A stretch of 64,000 bases of DNA from Cryphonectria parasitica EP155 (taxonomy: Eukaryota > Ascomycota > Sordariomycetes > Diaporthales > Cryphonectriaceae): contig NW_024468911.1 in the NCBI RefSeq assembly GCF_011745365.1, positions 552,759-616,758 on the forward strand. The letters are read 5' to 3'. Each line of letters starts with the position of its first letter. Position 1 is the stretch's first letter. This document shows, piece after piece, positions 46,319 through 57,584 of the stretch. Below the pieces are notes generated by a model. That model ran no database searches, was not told where the DNA came from, and worked only from the letters and a program-made list of their open reading frames with translations. The translations under genes and the position numbers were made by a program.

Positions 46319-47746
46319 TCACCGGCTCGCCTTCTCGTCCTCGATCTCCCTCCGTAGCTGCTCCAGCACCTGGTTCCTCGAGCTCAGGTGCGACTCCAGG
46401 CCCTCGACCTGCTCTTTCACGGTCTGTAGGTCGTCCTGGATGCCCTTCAGGCCGCCTCCGCCGCTCGCCTGGCCATTGCCCTGCTCGAGGTCCCGCAGCT
46501 GCTTCCGCTTGTAGTCCAGCAGCTGCTCCAGCTCCCTCTTGACGAGTGCGGGCTTGCTCTCCCTCTTGCCCGTGGCCCTGATCTCGGCCGAGCTCTCGAG
46601 CTTCTCGATCTTGGCCTCGAGGTCGTGCAGCTGCTTCTTGAGCCGCACCTCCTCCCAGTCGTCCGTCTTCTCCGTGCTGAAGTCCGTCCCTGTGCTCTTG
46701 AAGCCGCTGCGCCCCAGCCGCGTCAGGTACTGGTCGCCAAACTTGGCCTTGCGGCCCGTCGATGTCTCGTCGTCCGCCTTGACCGCCCACCGGCTCTGCG
46801 CCGCCGTTCGCTGGTTGTCGAGCTGGTAGTCGATCTGATTGCGCTCGAAGCTAGAGCGCAGGGACGCAGGCACCGTGCGCGGGATGCGGAACCCTTCATG
46901 TCGGTTATTTAGAATGTGGAGGAAGGCGAGGCAGGCGTCCTTGTTGATCGAACTCGCAGCGGACGGGTTGATGAGGTTCCATGCGGAGCGGATGTCGGTA
47001 TCCGGCACGTCAAGGCTGTCGTAGAGATCTTGCAATGATCCGACTGGTTTTGTGTGTGTGTCCAAGTCAGCAACTTCCACGTCTTATCACCCTGCTTGTG
47101 CACACAGAAAACAGATCATGGGCGAGAGAAAGGACAAATGGTCAGAACTCACACGCTATCTCCCCTCTCATGTCCCTGTTCTCTTGGTAGATCTGTTCGT
47201 ATTTCCCCTTGTCTGCCGGGCTCATATACCAGTCAAAGCCATCCTTGAGCCCCGGCGTGTCCGAGTCATCGTCGACATGCTCGAACTGTGCTGCCTTGCC
47301 CGTCAGGGCGCGAGTGGCTTGTACGAGATGTGCCTTGGACTCTGGCACCATCCAGTCTGGCAGCGTAGCCGGTACGTCCATGTACTCCTAAGCAGCGCCG
47401 GCAGTCAGTTACATGGATTTTCCCCCTTTGTCCCTCTCTGCAGAAGCCTCCCAGACACAACAACAGGTGGAACCCCCCAGAAAGAAGGAAGGAAAAAGCC
47501 CAAGCGTACCCCATTGAGTATGTCGAAAATTAGCCGCATGGCGACGCAGAACTCCTCAAAGTCCAGGTTTCCATCGTTATCAACATCTGCGAGGTCCCAT
47601 ACCCGCTCGAGCTGGTCATCCTTGAGGCCGCTGTTCTTGAGGACGGGGGCTGCCTGCTCGCCCGTCAGGTACTGGCCGCCGCCTGTCCTTGCCGAGAAGA
47701 TGTTCCAGTAGGTTTCGATTTCTGAAGCTTCTATGCGAGGCGCCAT
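46319..47746 (-). CDS. END3: Actin cytoskeleton-regulatory complex protein END3
   Basis: Exons 47746-47510, 47387-47153 and 47043-46319 give 398 aa. End3 joins Pan1 and Sla1 in the complex that drives early steps of clathrin-mediated endocytosis at cortical actin patches. The N-terminal EH domain ([23 protein letters not shown]...) holds a canonical EF-hand loop, [12 protein letters not shown], with ligands Asp54, Asp56, Asp58 and Glu65. A second EH-like region follows ([25 protein letters not shown]), whose start is rebuilt by the second splice. The C-terminal 150 residues are highly charged heptad-rich coiled coil ([21 protein letters not shown] ... [17 protein letters not shown]), as in End3. 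Length matches the family (350-400 aa). Confidence 0.95.
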
Positions 47747-49153
47747 GGTGACTCTTTTGTGCGTGTGTATCTCTCTTGGCAGCTGGTCTGCGCAATCTCG
47801 AGGGTCTGTGGGAGGTGATACGATAGTGGTCGATAGCGAGCGACGAAGAGGCCCTGGAAGACGGGAGTTCGCGGGAGGGTTGCCCAGACTATTGCTGATC
47901 TTGCTAAGCTTAAAGAAGAAGAAGGGAAAAAATTAGAAGGGTAAAGTAGTTGCTGGAATCTTTCTTCACGTCTGGTGCGTCTCTTTGCTGTGTCAGAAAA
48001 GGGCGAATGGACAAGGTATTCAGGGGAATTCGATGATGGCATACGGAGTCTCCAGCAGAAGGAACGAAATGGGGCAGAGAGAGCTGCTGCCCAAGGATGC
48101 CGCATCAAGTGGGTCGGCCTGCGCTCCATACCAGAGCAGTGGTGGCAGCCATGCAGGCAGGGGTTGTCTGTGGCCTCCTTCCCTACTGTATAGTCTGTCT
48201 GTACACAGTACAGCACTGTACACTCAATTAATTAGGACACCCATTTCTTGTCTTTGCCAATGCTTGCCCACCACAAGCATCTGGCTCATTCTCACCTCCA
48301 CCAACTTTCACCATCCTCCTCATCACGACATGATTATTACTTATTCAGGCAGTCATGCTTACAATGATGCAATGTAAAGTCTCAGATTTCTCTCTTGAAC
48401 CCTCCGGAATGTTCCTTTTGTTTATGTGTCCATTGGCCTGTTCAATTGTGATCCTGTCTCCCAAATCATGATCGCGATATGTTGTTGTGTTCCGGACCCT
48501 TCTTCGCCTGCACATCGCGGGGGCACTGTCGTCAAGTGTAAATATATAAGCCAACTCCCCCCCCCCCCCCAAGTTTCTGGATCAAACCTTTTTTCCCTTG
48601 TTTCTCTTCCTCTCTTCATATCCTGCATAGGGCATCTCCAAAGATTCAAAAAAGGCCCAACCATATCACCAACTGCCCCCTCCTTTTTGGGCCACTTTGT
48701 ATTGCATATATTCCCTCCTGCCCAGCAATGGATGCATTGTCTTTGATGGTCCAGGTGTAGATGCATCAGATGAACCAGTAAGTAAACTCCTGAACAGAGA
48801 GAAGAGATGTGGACAACAACACAAAGACTCAAGCCCTCACCCCCCTCCCCCAAGGCCTGAGGCAGGACCTTTGGTAGCATCAAGTCTGAATGTCTCCTCA
48901 TCTGCAACACCACATACCATCATTAACACAATCAGAGTATTTTTCAGAAGCTGACTTCTTGAATAGGGGCAGCAGAGCAGATTTGGTAGATGATGGCATC
49001 TTACCAAGCCCTCCAGATGAACTGCAGGACCTGTTCCTTGTGGTTCCTTAGTGGCAGCAGTACCAGCTATACCCATGACCCATCCCAACAGCCTCCAAAA
49101 ACAGTCGGCCTTCCCCTGACTGGTATGGTGGGGAAAGACTCCTGGTACACCAA
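47747..49153. other. Spacer with END3 promoter
   Basis: 1.4 kb between END3 and the 3' end of the 929-aa gene, both on the minus strand. No frame has a domain. A 14-C run lies at 48557-48570. Confidence 0.6.
48557..48570. repeat. Poly(C) run, 14 nt
   Basis: Homopolymer in the spacer between END3 and the 929-aa gene. Confidence 0.95.
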
Positions 49154-52057
49154 TTACTCCGCTGGCTGGCTTGGCTGAGGGTCAGCCGCCGAGGCCGGTG
49201 GTCGCGAGGGAGACACGGCAAGCGCAGCAGGGTCGGAGTCGGGCACGCTTCTGGCCTTAGATGGTGGGACTGGAGACCCAGTATATCCAGCCCGTGTGGT
49301 CGCGGTCGTCAATGGCGCGTCCGCTTCTTGCTGGCGTCCCTGTTGTTCCTCTGCCTTGTTCGTTCCCGCCTGATCACCAGCTGCTGGCTTCTTGCTCGAC
49401 GCGTCCTTTCTGGGCCCGCCTTTCTCGTTCGACGGGCTCTGAGACTGCTGCTGCGCGGTCAAGCTTGGAGACTGCGGATCAGCACTGGGGTCGTGTCTAG
49501 GTGCTGCGGAATGACGAAGTGGCGGCGCAGCAATGATCCTGGGGCCTCGAAGTGCTGATCCCACTGGAATGGGAGGCATGAATCTTGGGCCTGGGACCAC
49601 TACACAGGGTGTAGCTATTATCGGTGCCACATTCGCAACAGAAGCTGCGTTTCCCGCTGGCAGAGACGCTTCGCTGCTGGGGGCCACGGAGCCCGCAATT
49701 ATAAGATCTGCAGTGGGAGTGGTGGAAGTGGGCGGAACCAGAGCGCCCGTTGAAGGGGTGACACTCAGAGCGGCAGCACCTCCACCTTGATGCTGCGAGA
49801 GGCTTGATGGTGCCTCCTTGGCTACACGCTTCCTGGGGGCAGTAGGGCTCTCTTCGACCTCCTTTCGCTTGCGGGAGGCGGCAGCTCCTGGCACCCTATG
49901 ACTGCATGTTGACTCAGCAGTTGGGACTGCGGGTGGGGGAGGAGGATCACCGGCAGAGTCTCTCAAGGCATCATCGCCGTTTGTTGCAGAAGATCTCGGT
50001 ACGGGCTCGACCACACGCTGCTGTGGGCGCTCATCAACACTCATTGCGGCCTCGTTGTTCTCTACGGCATTGCTGCCTCTATCCAAAGGAGTCACTGGGC
50101 CGCCAGCGGTGCGCACTAATCTCGCCTGAGAACGCTGCTGTGGTTGCTGCTGCTGCCGTTCTTGTACCAGCTCGCCGCTCAGATCTGGCACAATCATCCT
50201 TGTGAAATCCATGAATGGCGGGTAAACGTGCGCAAGGTCGAACTGGTCGCCGAATGTAGCACGACCAGTCATCGCCAGTTCTATGTTGGAGTTCCCGCGG
50301 GCCGACTGCTCTAGATCGTCCAAGAGGTATCTCATGCGAGAATCGCCTGGCTCTTGAACGGAAGCAGTGTCGTCGGTGTCTGGAAGGAGATTCAAGATGT
50401 CGTGGGGAATGGGGTCGAAATCAAGACCTCCATGATGATCACCAGGACCTTCTTCTCCTCGATCAGCCACAGGTTCGTCATCGTCGTCATCAGGAAGGTT
50501 TACGAGAGCTTTCCAGTCTTTCTCCTGAACATCCGCCGAGTCGTCAGCTGCGGCCCCGTTGGTTGGGATCATCTGGATGGGAATGGGGGGTCCAAAGCCA
50601 GATCGATGCTGAGCCAGGTTGGGCTGGTGTGCTGGCATGCCGGCCATGATCTCAGAAAGCTCGTTGATGGGCTCTCGCGGCTCCTGCTGCGGCTCACCTG
50701 GGCCATAGTTGGCGATGGCTAGCCCATCATTGATGGCTAGTCCGTCAATTGAGCCCTCGAGAGCTTCCGGTTGTCGACGAGGTGGATCTGCGGACTGCGG
50801 GAAGTCGACGAAGGGGTCCGACATCAGGACGTCTTGATCCTCTGCCTCATGCCCATCATGCTCGTTGACTGGCCCCTGGATTGCGTCAAGTTGTGCGCCC
50901 AGTCGGGGGATTTCCATATCGACAAGTTCTTCTTGGGGCTGGGCCCAGTCCCCCCTGAGCCAGTCAAGTGCTCCTGGTGTGAGGCCATGATAATCTTGCC
51001 TGATTCCACTGGAAACGGCCTGCTGGAGAGCCTCCACGGACAGGTTTTCCATGCCGTCGATGGGCAGGAAACCCTCATATCGACCCTGCAGCTGAGAAAT
51101 CGTCTTGGCCCAACCGACCTCGGTGATGGAGTTTAGAAAGCTAACACCCTTCTTGATATCGAGGTCGTCGACGCTGCTTGTGCAGAGGCGCAGGGAGTAG
51201 TGGTGGTCGTGGTGGCGCCGTGCACAAAACTCTTGCCAGGCCTGCTCCTCACGGTCGTACAACTTCTTGAACGCGAGCACCTGGACAAGGTCCAGGTGGA
51301 GGCTCTTGACAGCTGTGAACAAGTCCGTGGTATCGGTAGCGGTCTTCAGGATGAGCCACTTGGCGCCGTTGGGGAGGCCATCCCATGGCAGAGCAGGTCC
51401 CTGTGGACAATGAGGACCATATCAGCAATTCTGTCCTTCATTCCCAGCTTGCTGCAATAATATGGATGCCTTGAAGGAGTCATTCATGGGAGTGGGTGGA
51501 TTGACAAGACTTACCATAGTACCGTCCATGGCCAATAACCTATCGCGGCCTGCATACCTCCAGGGGACAATATTGTTGTTATTGATGGGCTGGATGCCGC
51601 TACGCTGCGCTTGGCCGTCCCCATCGTCCCTGTAAGTTGCCTGTCGAGACCGCCGCAGAGGAGGGATCGAGTCCCTGGTCAGGCCCTGCCCGTTTCTGAG
51701 CATCTCAATGTGCTCCGCATGGGTGAGGCCTCTGTCGTCCAGCCACTGGTTGTATAGGACGCGGGATGGCCATGGGCCCGGGTAGTCCATGGGGAGAGAG
51801 CCTGGCGCGATGAACCTGGCGAGGACCGGGTTGAAGACTGGGTCGGGGTGGACGGCGGATGGACGGTCGAGGGGATAGACTTCGTCTTCACGATAGCGGC
51901 CCGGCATATGGCGCGACGACGCAGGGCGGAGGTGCATGGTTCGAGGGGCTGTGGCTTGAGTATCTCCACCTCTAGCACGGCTGCCTCCTTTGCGCGAACG
52001 CCCAGCCCTGGACGCTGACGCAGACCAGTTGCTGGTTGTCGAGTCCGTATCCGACAT
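49154..52057 (-). CDS. Hypothetical 929-aa protein, conserved-looking core and disordered C-terminus
   Basis: Exons 52057-51515 and 51400-49154 (114-nt intron, donor ATG|GTAAGT, acceptor CCACAG) join at phase 0 to give 929 aa. I do not recognise the family. The N-terminal 60 residues are basic and serine-rich. Residues about 60-180 and 182-310 look ordered (HPDPVFNPVLARFIAPGSLPMDYPGPWPSRVLYNQWL; GAKWLILKTATDTTDLFTAVKSLHLDLVQVLAF). The remaining 600 residues are low-complexity, rich in P, A, Q, S and acidic patches. A basic cluster (SRKRKEVEESPTAPRKRV) could be a bipartite nuclear signal. This layout is common in fungal nuclear regulators, but no DNA-binding domain is visible. Strong donor-like signals upstream of the start suggest a leader intron. 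Confidence 0.75.
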
Positions 52058-54220
52058 TTTTGCGGTTTAGGTGATCCGCTCACAGGAGTTATCGGCTCTA
52101 GTTTGGGTGGAGGAAAGTCTCTTGTGAGGAGACGGGTAAGAGAAACAAAACGGGAAGGGAATGTGATGATGGTGGGCGTATCTTGCTTCTGGGAAATGGT
52201 CAGCTTGATGAGAGGCAGCTTTGACATCAGCTGGTCAAAGAGGGGAGGTATGAAATGGGCATGTGTTGAGCTGTGAACAGCACTGGAGGAAGGTCACCAA
52301 AGGGATCAGAATCATAGGATCAGCTCCCCTATCGAATGAGAAGGATATTTTCTTTGGGCTCAGACCAAAAGAACAAGGGGAGGAATTCTGTGCTGGTGAG
52401 AAGGGGAGGAGGTGGTGAGGCGCTGTCATCAAAGGCGATGGAAACAGCACATCTTGGGGGAGGGAGCATATGCTTCTGTTGCACGAGAGCAGGATATTGT
52501 GGAGGACAACAATCAAGAATGGCTAGGAAAGAGGAGGGTGATGTGTTGCTGAGGGTGGGGAAATGAGTGGTGGGCAGCCATTTGGCGAGGTCTCAACAGA
52601 TTTGCCATCAAGATGCAAGAGGAAGGCATACCAGCCTGCGCAGAGGAGGAAAGGGCGAGGTAGCAGCGAGAGAAGATATTGACTTACCTTGCTATTCAAA
52701 GAGTGAAGAATCTTGGATGCTTTCGTCGTTGCACCTGTGGCTGGGTTGGCAGGAAGGCTGATGATGCTAATCGGCGAAAGAAAGTTGAGGTGGTTGTTGC
52801 GTTTGTTGATGTTGTGACGCGTCGAAGGAGAAAGGAGATCAGGTTGTTGTAGATGGACTTGTCTGGGCGCGTTGTTGAGATGGACTTGGTCTCCTGTGTT
52901 GATAGCAGAGATGACCTGGTGAATCACAGGCTGGAGTGAATCGATGGGATCATTCACACTGCGTCACTTGGCCCCACGTGAGGTTTCTTCGTTTGTTGGG
53001 ATGGGAAAGGTCTGTCGAAATCGGAAATACTTGGAAGCAGGCTTTGATGCAAGGTGCTGAGGGGTTAAGCAGAGGGACAACGGCCTTGGAAGCAACCAGG
53101 ACGAGACTGCAGCCAGGACACCAGGGGACAGGAGTCCTGGATATCAAGGAGGAGAGTGTGATGGCGGTCTAATAGAAAGGGTCATCTCCAGATGACCCAT
53201 TCACAGATCATGTGGGATACAGACACCATTTCTACGAGGAGGCCTGCCTCATTTGTCCTGGCCCTTTGGCTTCGCGGTTCACAGCTAATCATGTCATTGG
53301 AAAGCCCTACATGAATACAGATCTAGAAGCATAAGGCCCAAGAAGATATTCAGTTGATGTTGTTAATTTCAAAAACAAAAAAAAACCAACACAGTCCCAG
53401 CATCTGCTGTAGAGCCATGGAGAGCAGCATTGGAATGGGCAACGACAACAGAAGCAGCAGAAGAACATTCTCCAAGGTACATTTTACAAACAAGTATTGC
53501 TCTACATAGATCTCAAGGGCTGAACACTCAAAAGGTTGAGCAGCCAAAGTGCCAGGCACGAAAAAGGCAAGGCCACCACATCATTCATACCCAAGGAGAA
53601 GAACTCCCTGCTACTTGGACAGGAGGGCTAGATTCAAGCTCAAGAAAGGGTGAAGAAGGCGCGAGAGGGACCAGATATCAGGAGCAGACCCTTGCACAAC
53701 TGAGCAGTTGGCAATGCTGCTGCTGCTGGCTGATGACAATATGCTGCTCCTACATATTAATGGGCTAGGTATGTGGAAAGGCCGGGAGGATCTCAAGCAT
53801 GACTACTTGCTACCATGGCATAGCTGTTTGGGATTTGAGAGCCAGAAACCCATAGCTGGTATGACTGGACTTTTGTCGTCATCAACATCACCATCATCAG
53901 GACCTTGTTGGAGGTAGCTGCCTGAGTATTGCCAGCTGAGAGGGTAAAAAGAGACCAATTGAAATAGCAACATGCATGCCTGCTCATAATTTTTATTTCC
54001 TCTTTTATCGCAGGTACATCTTTTTTGAGTTACTGCTCCAGACTCCAAGCCAATTCAGAGAACTTCAAAAGGGGGGTATCTGTTCCCTGTCTTCCGTTGA
54101 CGCCGATCATTGCCATGAGTTCATCCGTTGATGCCCTAGTTCTGTAGAATGGATGTGCTGAATGACCCAAAATGCGGTGATGTATATGGGACCAGTGCAA
54201 ATACTCAAACCAAGTTTCCT
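52058..54220. other. Spacer with possible 5' leader exon of the 929-aa gene
   Basis: 2.2 kb. On the minus strand a strong donor (AAG|GTAAGT at 52687) and an acceptor with branch point (CTGAC...TTTCCCAG at 52189) suggest a 499-nt leader intron of the 929-aa gene. An ORF starting at 52957 runs 90 codons to this donor. The rest (53000-54220) holds short frames without domains. Confidence 0.5.
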
Positions 54221-55255
54221 TTACAGTCCTGTCCCCTTCCTTCCTATCATCTCCACATCAGGATCACCCTGGATGAAAGGGGCAAAGGCAGATCTGTTCT
54301 CGTACCGGCCCATGTCCATGGCGAAATCGTCCATCTCCTCATCCTCGTCCATGGTATCCTCGATGCCTCTCTTCCTGGACGGAGCGCTCTCCTGCTGACC
54401 CGCCAGCTGGCGAGAAGAATTCAGGCCATGCTGCTCCTGCACCTGGCTGGCACGCATGGTCATCTGCTGCGCATGGAGGAGATCCTCAAAGCTCTGCAGC
54501 CGGTACTTGGTGTCCTCATCAAAGGTGCAGCAGAACCGCTGAGCCGACACGAACTGCAAGGCCTGGACCATGGACCGGCCAAACATGGCCATCAGGTATG
54601 CCGCGATCACGGTAGCGCTCCGCTCGTTGCCGGTCTCGCAAAACACAAGCACCTTGCCCCGACGAGGGGAGGTAGCAGTGGCAGTATCATCATCAGCAGC
54701 AGCAGCCGCCATCGCCTCTGCCTGTGCTTTGTTGAAGTGTAGCATGTGGGCGTTGATCTTCTCGACGGCATCAGCCAAGCTGGGGATCCAGTCATTGGCC
54801 GCGATGTCGACGTAGGCTGCCTCGACGCCCAACTCCTCGACAGCCTTGTCGATCATGACCATGCGGAACTGGGCCATGCAGGCATCGCGGGCGGCGAGGA
54901 GGCAGGTGAAACCCTCTCTGCGGAGGTAGTCGCGGTCGCGGACGGTGGACATGGGGCCCAGGTAGAGGTAGTCCAGGATAGTCTGTGCCTTGCGGCGGTC
55001 CTCGTACACCCATGACTGATTGGCCGTATACGAGACACTACGCTGCTGCAGGCCGCCGGTGATGATGTCGAAGTCCTCGGCAGTGAGGTTGCTGGCGAAA
55101 GAATGCTCGTAGGAGGGCGTGATGTGGATCACAGCGTCGGGGCCAAGGCTCAGAGGGGTGGGGATGTGAATGTATGGAGGGCTGGGTGGGCGGGTGGTGG
55201 TGGGACCAGCCCGTCTGACACCATGAGAGATGGTGTTTCCACTGAGGGACTCCAT
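54221..55255 (-). CDS. Atypical dual-specificity phosphatase (STYX-like)
   Basis: Single exon, 344 aa. The central part (about 90-265) has the dual-specificity phosphatase order: ILDYLYLGPMSTVRDRDYLRREGFTCLLAAR, then AYVDIAANDWIPSLADAVEKI, then the P-loop VFCETGNERSATVIAAYLMAMFG. The P-loop keeps Cys206 and Arg212 (Cx5R), but the His normally before the Cys is Phe and the loop is ETGNE rather than the common AGxSR. Catalysis is therefore possible but may be weak, and a STYX-like phospho-binding role is an alternative. A poly-Ala/Asp insertion (about 180-196) precedes the P-loop. The C-terminus is acidic (EDTMDEDEEMDDF) with a basic SRKRG just before it. Substrates unknown. Confidence 0.87.
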   Translation of the reverse strand: MESLSGNTISHGVRRAGPTTTRPPSPPYIHIPTPLSLGPDAVIHITPSYEHSFASNLTAEDFDIITGGLQQRSVSYTANQSWVYEDRRKAQTILDYLYLGPMSTVRDRDYLRREGFTCLLAARDACMAQFRMVMIDKAVEELGVEAAYVDIAANDWIPSLADAVEKINAHMLHFNKAQAEAMAAAAADDDTATATSPRRGKVLVFCETGNERSATVIAAYLMAMFGRSMVQALQFVSAQRFCCTFDEDTKYRLQSFEDLLHAQQMTMRASQVQEQHGLNSSRQLAGQQESAPSRKRGIEDTMDEDEEMDDFAMDMGRYENRSAFAPFIQGDPDVEMIGRKGTGL

Positions 55256-56156
55256 TCTTTTTCTACCTTCCCCCCCTATTCTTCTTCTTCTTGTTATCCT
55301 TCTTCTGTTTTGTGACTGGCAGTGGTGTAGATATCTTGTTTAGTGTCGAGTGAGGGTGGCCTGAAAATGTCGATGCGCAATGTTGTCTTTTGAGGTGGTT
55401 GTCGTCAAGTGAGATGAGAAATACAGACTGTGTACCCCTCGAGGATAAGGTGAGCAGTTTGACCCACTGTCCCCTCATACAACAGCAGCAACTTTCTTTC
55501 AAACCGATTATTGGCAGTGACTGTGCTTCAGTATGTGTTCAGGACTGAGGATTGCTTCTAGGTAGAGAAATAAAGGTAAATAGGAGGAAAGAGGTCAACC
55601 ATTCAGCTCTCAAAGAGCGTCGAGTCGAGGCGGCCAATATTAAGGACGTGGAGGAGTGCCTAGGCGAAAGCCTAGACAAATGACAACTGAAGTGAGGTCT
55701 AAATAAGGGGCTCCACACCCACCACAGGGCCCCTGCCGCCTTTGCAGCCGCCCGAGGATAGTGGGTCCATGCCTACTAAGTAGAGACACACGCTTTGGGG
55801 GCAGCAGGGGAACCCCCCCCCCAAGACGACGTTGTACATGAAGAGCCTCTTCATTTGTCACTTGTCCTTCTGCCCTTGCGCAGCTATAACAATGCTGCAG
55901 CCTATTTACCTTGTTCTTGATGATAAATGATTTTACTATTGAGGAAAGCACATGTGCCTGCTTACTGTATGCATTTGTATATCTCTTTGAAGATGGTCAC
56001 ATAGCAAGACACTCATAAGAAGTCAAGAACTTAACTTGAATCACCACTGAAGAATCTCCTTCAAGGTCTTGAATCAAGAATCCATTAAGCAGACTGCTAC
56101 TAGACTAGTAACTCGATGGTTCTGGACTCTTCCAACTTCCTCCCAATACACCATCA
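55256..56156. other. Spacer with a small hairpin and C run
   Basis: 901 nt between two minus-strand genes. A perfect 6-bp stem with a GAAA loop lies at 55660-55675, followed by a GC-rich block to about 55825 that ends in a 10-C run (55813-55822). A 103-codon frame covers the block on the minus strand but has no recognised domain. Confidence 0.55.
55660..55675. other. Hairpin with GNRA-type loop
   Basis: CTAGGC-GAAA-GCCTAG: a perfect 6-bp inverted repeat closed by GAAA. It is stable on the plus strand as RNA; on the other strand the loop is TTTC. No known RNA family was recognised around it. Confidence 0.6.
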
Positions 56157-57584
56157 TCATGCTGGATCTGTGGATGTCTTTGTCCGCTGACCTGATGACG
56201 ATGATGATGAGGACGAAGACGATGATGCTGCAACTGTAGCGGGTTCCTTGGCCATCATGTTCATGCTGCTGCTCTCCTTGGCCAGCGGCGATGGGAATTC
56301 TGGTGTGACGGACCGTGACTCGACGCCAGGCCTCTTGCCTGGCTTGGGACCCGACGTTGACAGCGTCTTCTTTTTCTTCTCGGAGGCGTTGCTCGACCTG
56401 CGGCTGACATTGCCTTCCCTTCCACCTTCGACTGCCGGAGTTGCGCTCCTGCTAGAGTGGCCGGATATGCTGCCTCGGCGGTTGCTCCCGCTTCGCGACC
56501 GTCTGCCCTCCTTCTCGACGACCGACAGCCGGCGGTGTTGGGGGGCGGCGGCGGCGTGGTGAACCTTTTCGGGGTGCGCGTGGTGGTGTGGTCTCTCCGT
56601 GTTGGCTGCTACTGCTGCTGCTACTGCTGTTGCCGGTGCCACTCTCTCCCACGGCATCCACCAGAACCAGCCCCCAGAGGACCTCCTCAGCTGGCGCTGG
56701 CGTGCCTTGAGCTTGGACCGGATGGCCGCCCTCCGCTCGTTCTCGCGCTCCCAGTATTCGGTCCTGTACAGCTCCCAGTTCTCCCTGAAGGTGGGCGAGA
56801 AGGGCTTGGCCAGCAGGAGCAGCTTCACGTAGTCTCCGCCCGGGGCCAGGTCCTCCTCATGACCGCCCTTCTCCTCGTCGCCGCCGGCCCCAACGCCGCT
56901 GCCGCCCAGGATGACGGGCAGGGGCTGGTGGTGGTGACTCCTGCCAGCGAGGTCCATATCCCTCTCGACCTCACGCAGGAGGGCGGGGTCGACGTGCTGG
57001 TAGGAGGAGGCGGCGGTGTTGGAGAAGAGGCCGTAGGTAAGGAAGAAGGCGGCGGTAGAGAGGGCCTCGGCCCACCAGGACCTCCTGGCGAGGACGAGCT
57101 TGAGGTTGAAGGCGCGGAGGCCGCGGTTGGAGATAGCGAACCATCTCCTGGGCCACCTGACACCGCGCTCCCAGATGCCCGTGGCCCAGACGAGGGCGGC
57201 GGTGATGATGCCGCCCATGAAGCAGAGCTTCTCGATCATCTCGACGCCCCAGTAGACGCTGCCGCCGACACCGCGGCCATCCTCGCGCGGGGCGAGGAAG
57301 AGGGCGTAGCCGAAGCCGACGATCCAGAGGGACAGGATGGACAGGAAGAAGGTATGGTGGCGGCGGCGGGCGCGGAGCTCGAGGTATTGGGCGCGCAGGG
57401 AGGCCTCGAGGACGAGCAGGTTGAGATAGATCATGGACGGGGAGGAGGGGGCGTGGGAGAGAGGGTCGTTGGGCCTGCCCGAGGACGGAGTGACGCCGCT
57501 GGTGCTCGAGGTGACGGGGGCGGCTGCCTTCTCGGCAGGGAGGGACGCGGTGCCCTTGACGATGGAGTCGAGGTCGTCGGCCAT
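56157..57584 (-). CDS. SPO7: SPO7, regulatory subunit of the Nem1-Spo7 phosphatase
   Basis: Single exon, 475 aa. Spo7 binds Nem1 in the nuclear/ER membrane; the complex activates the phosphatidate phosphatase Pah1 and so sets the balance between phospholipid and storage-lipid synthesis. The core after a 45-residue disordered start is SSPSMIYLNLLVLEASLRAQYLELRARRRHHTFF. Two membrane segments follow (about 79-98 and 119-138), then RWPRRWFAISNRGLRAFNLKLV and the conserved block DYVKLLLLAKPFSPTFRENWELYRTEYWERENERR (about 252-286). The C-terminal 170 residues are S/K/R-rich and end in a long serine run, an extension not found in yeast Spo7 (259 aa). A 458-codon frame lies antisense but follows from third-position GC bias. 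Confidence 0.93.
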   Translation of the reverse strand: MADDLDSIVKGTASLPAEKAAAPVTSSTSGVTPSSGRPNDPLSHAPSSPSMIYLNLLVLEASLRAQYLELRARRRHHTFFLSILSLWIVGFGYALFLAPREDGRGVGGSVYWGVEMIEKLCFMGGIITAALVWATGIWERGVRWPRRWFAISNRGLRAFNLKLVLARRSWWAEALSTAAFFLTYGLFSNTAASSYQHVDPALLREVERDMDLAGRSHHHQPLPVILGGSGVGAGGDEEKGGHEEDLAPGGDYVKLLLLAKPFSPTFRENWELYRTEYWERENERRAAIRSKLKARQRQLRRSSGGWFWWMPWERVAPATAVAAAVAANTERPHHHAHPEKVHHAAAAPQHRRLSVVEKEGRRSRSGSNRRGSISGHSSRSATPAVEGGREGNVSRRSSNASEKKKKTLSTSGPKPGKRPGVESRSVTPEFPSPLAKESSSMNMMAKEPATVAASSSSSSSSSSSGQRTKTSTDPA

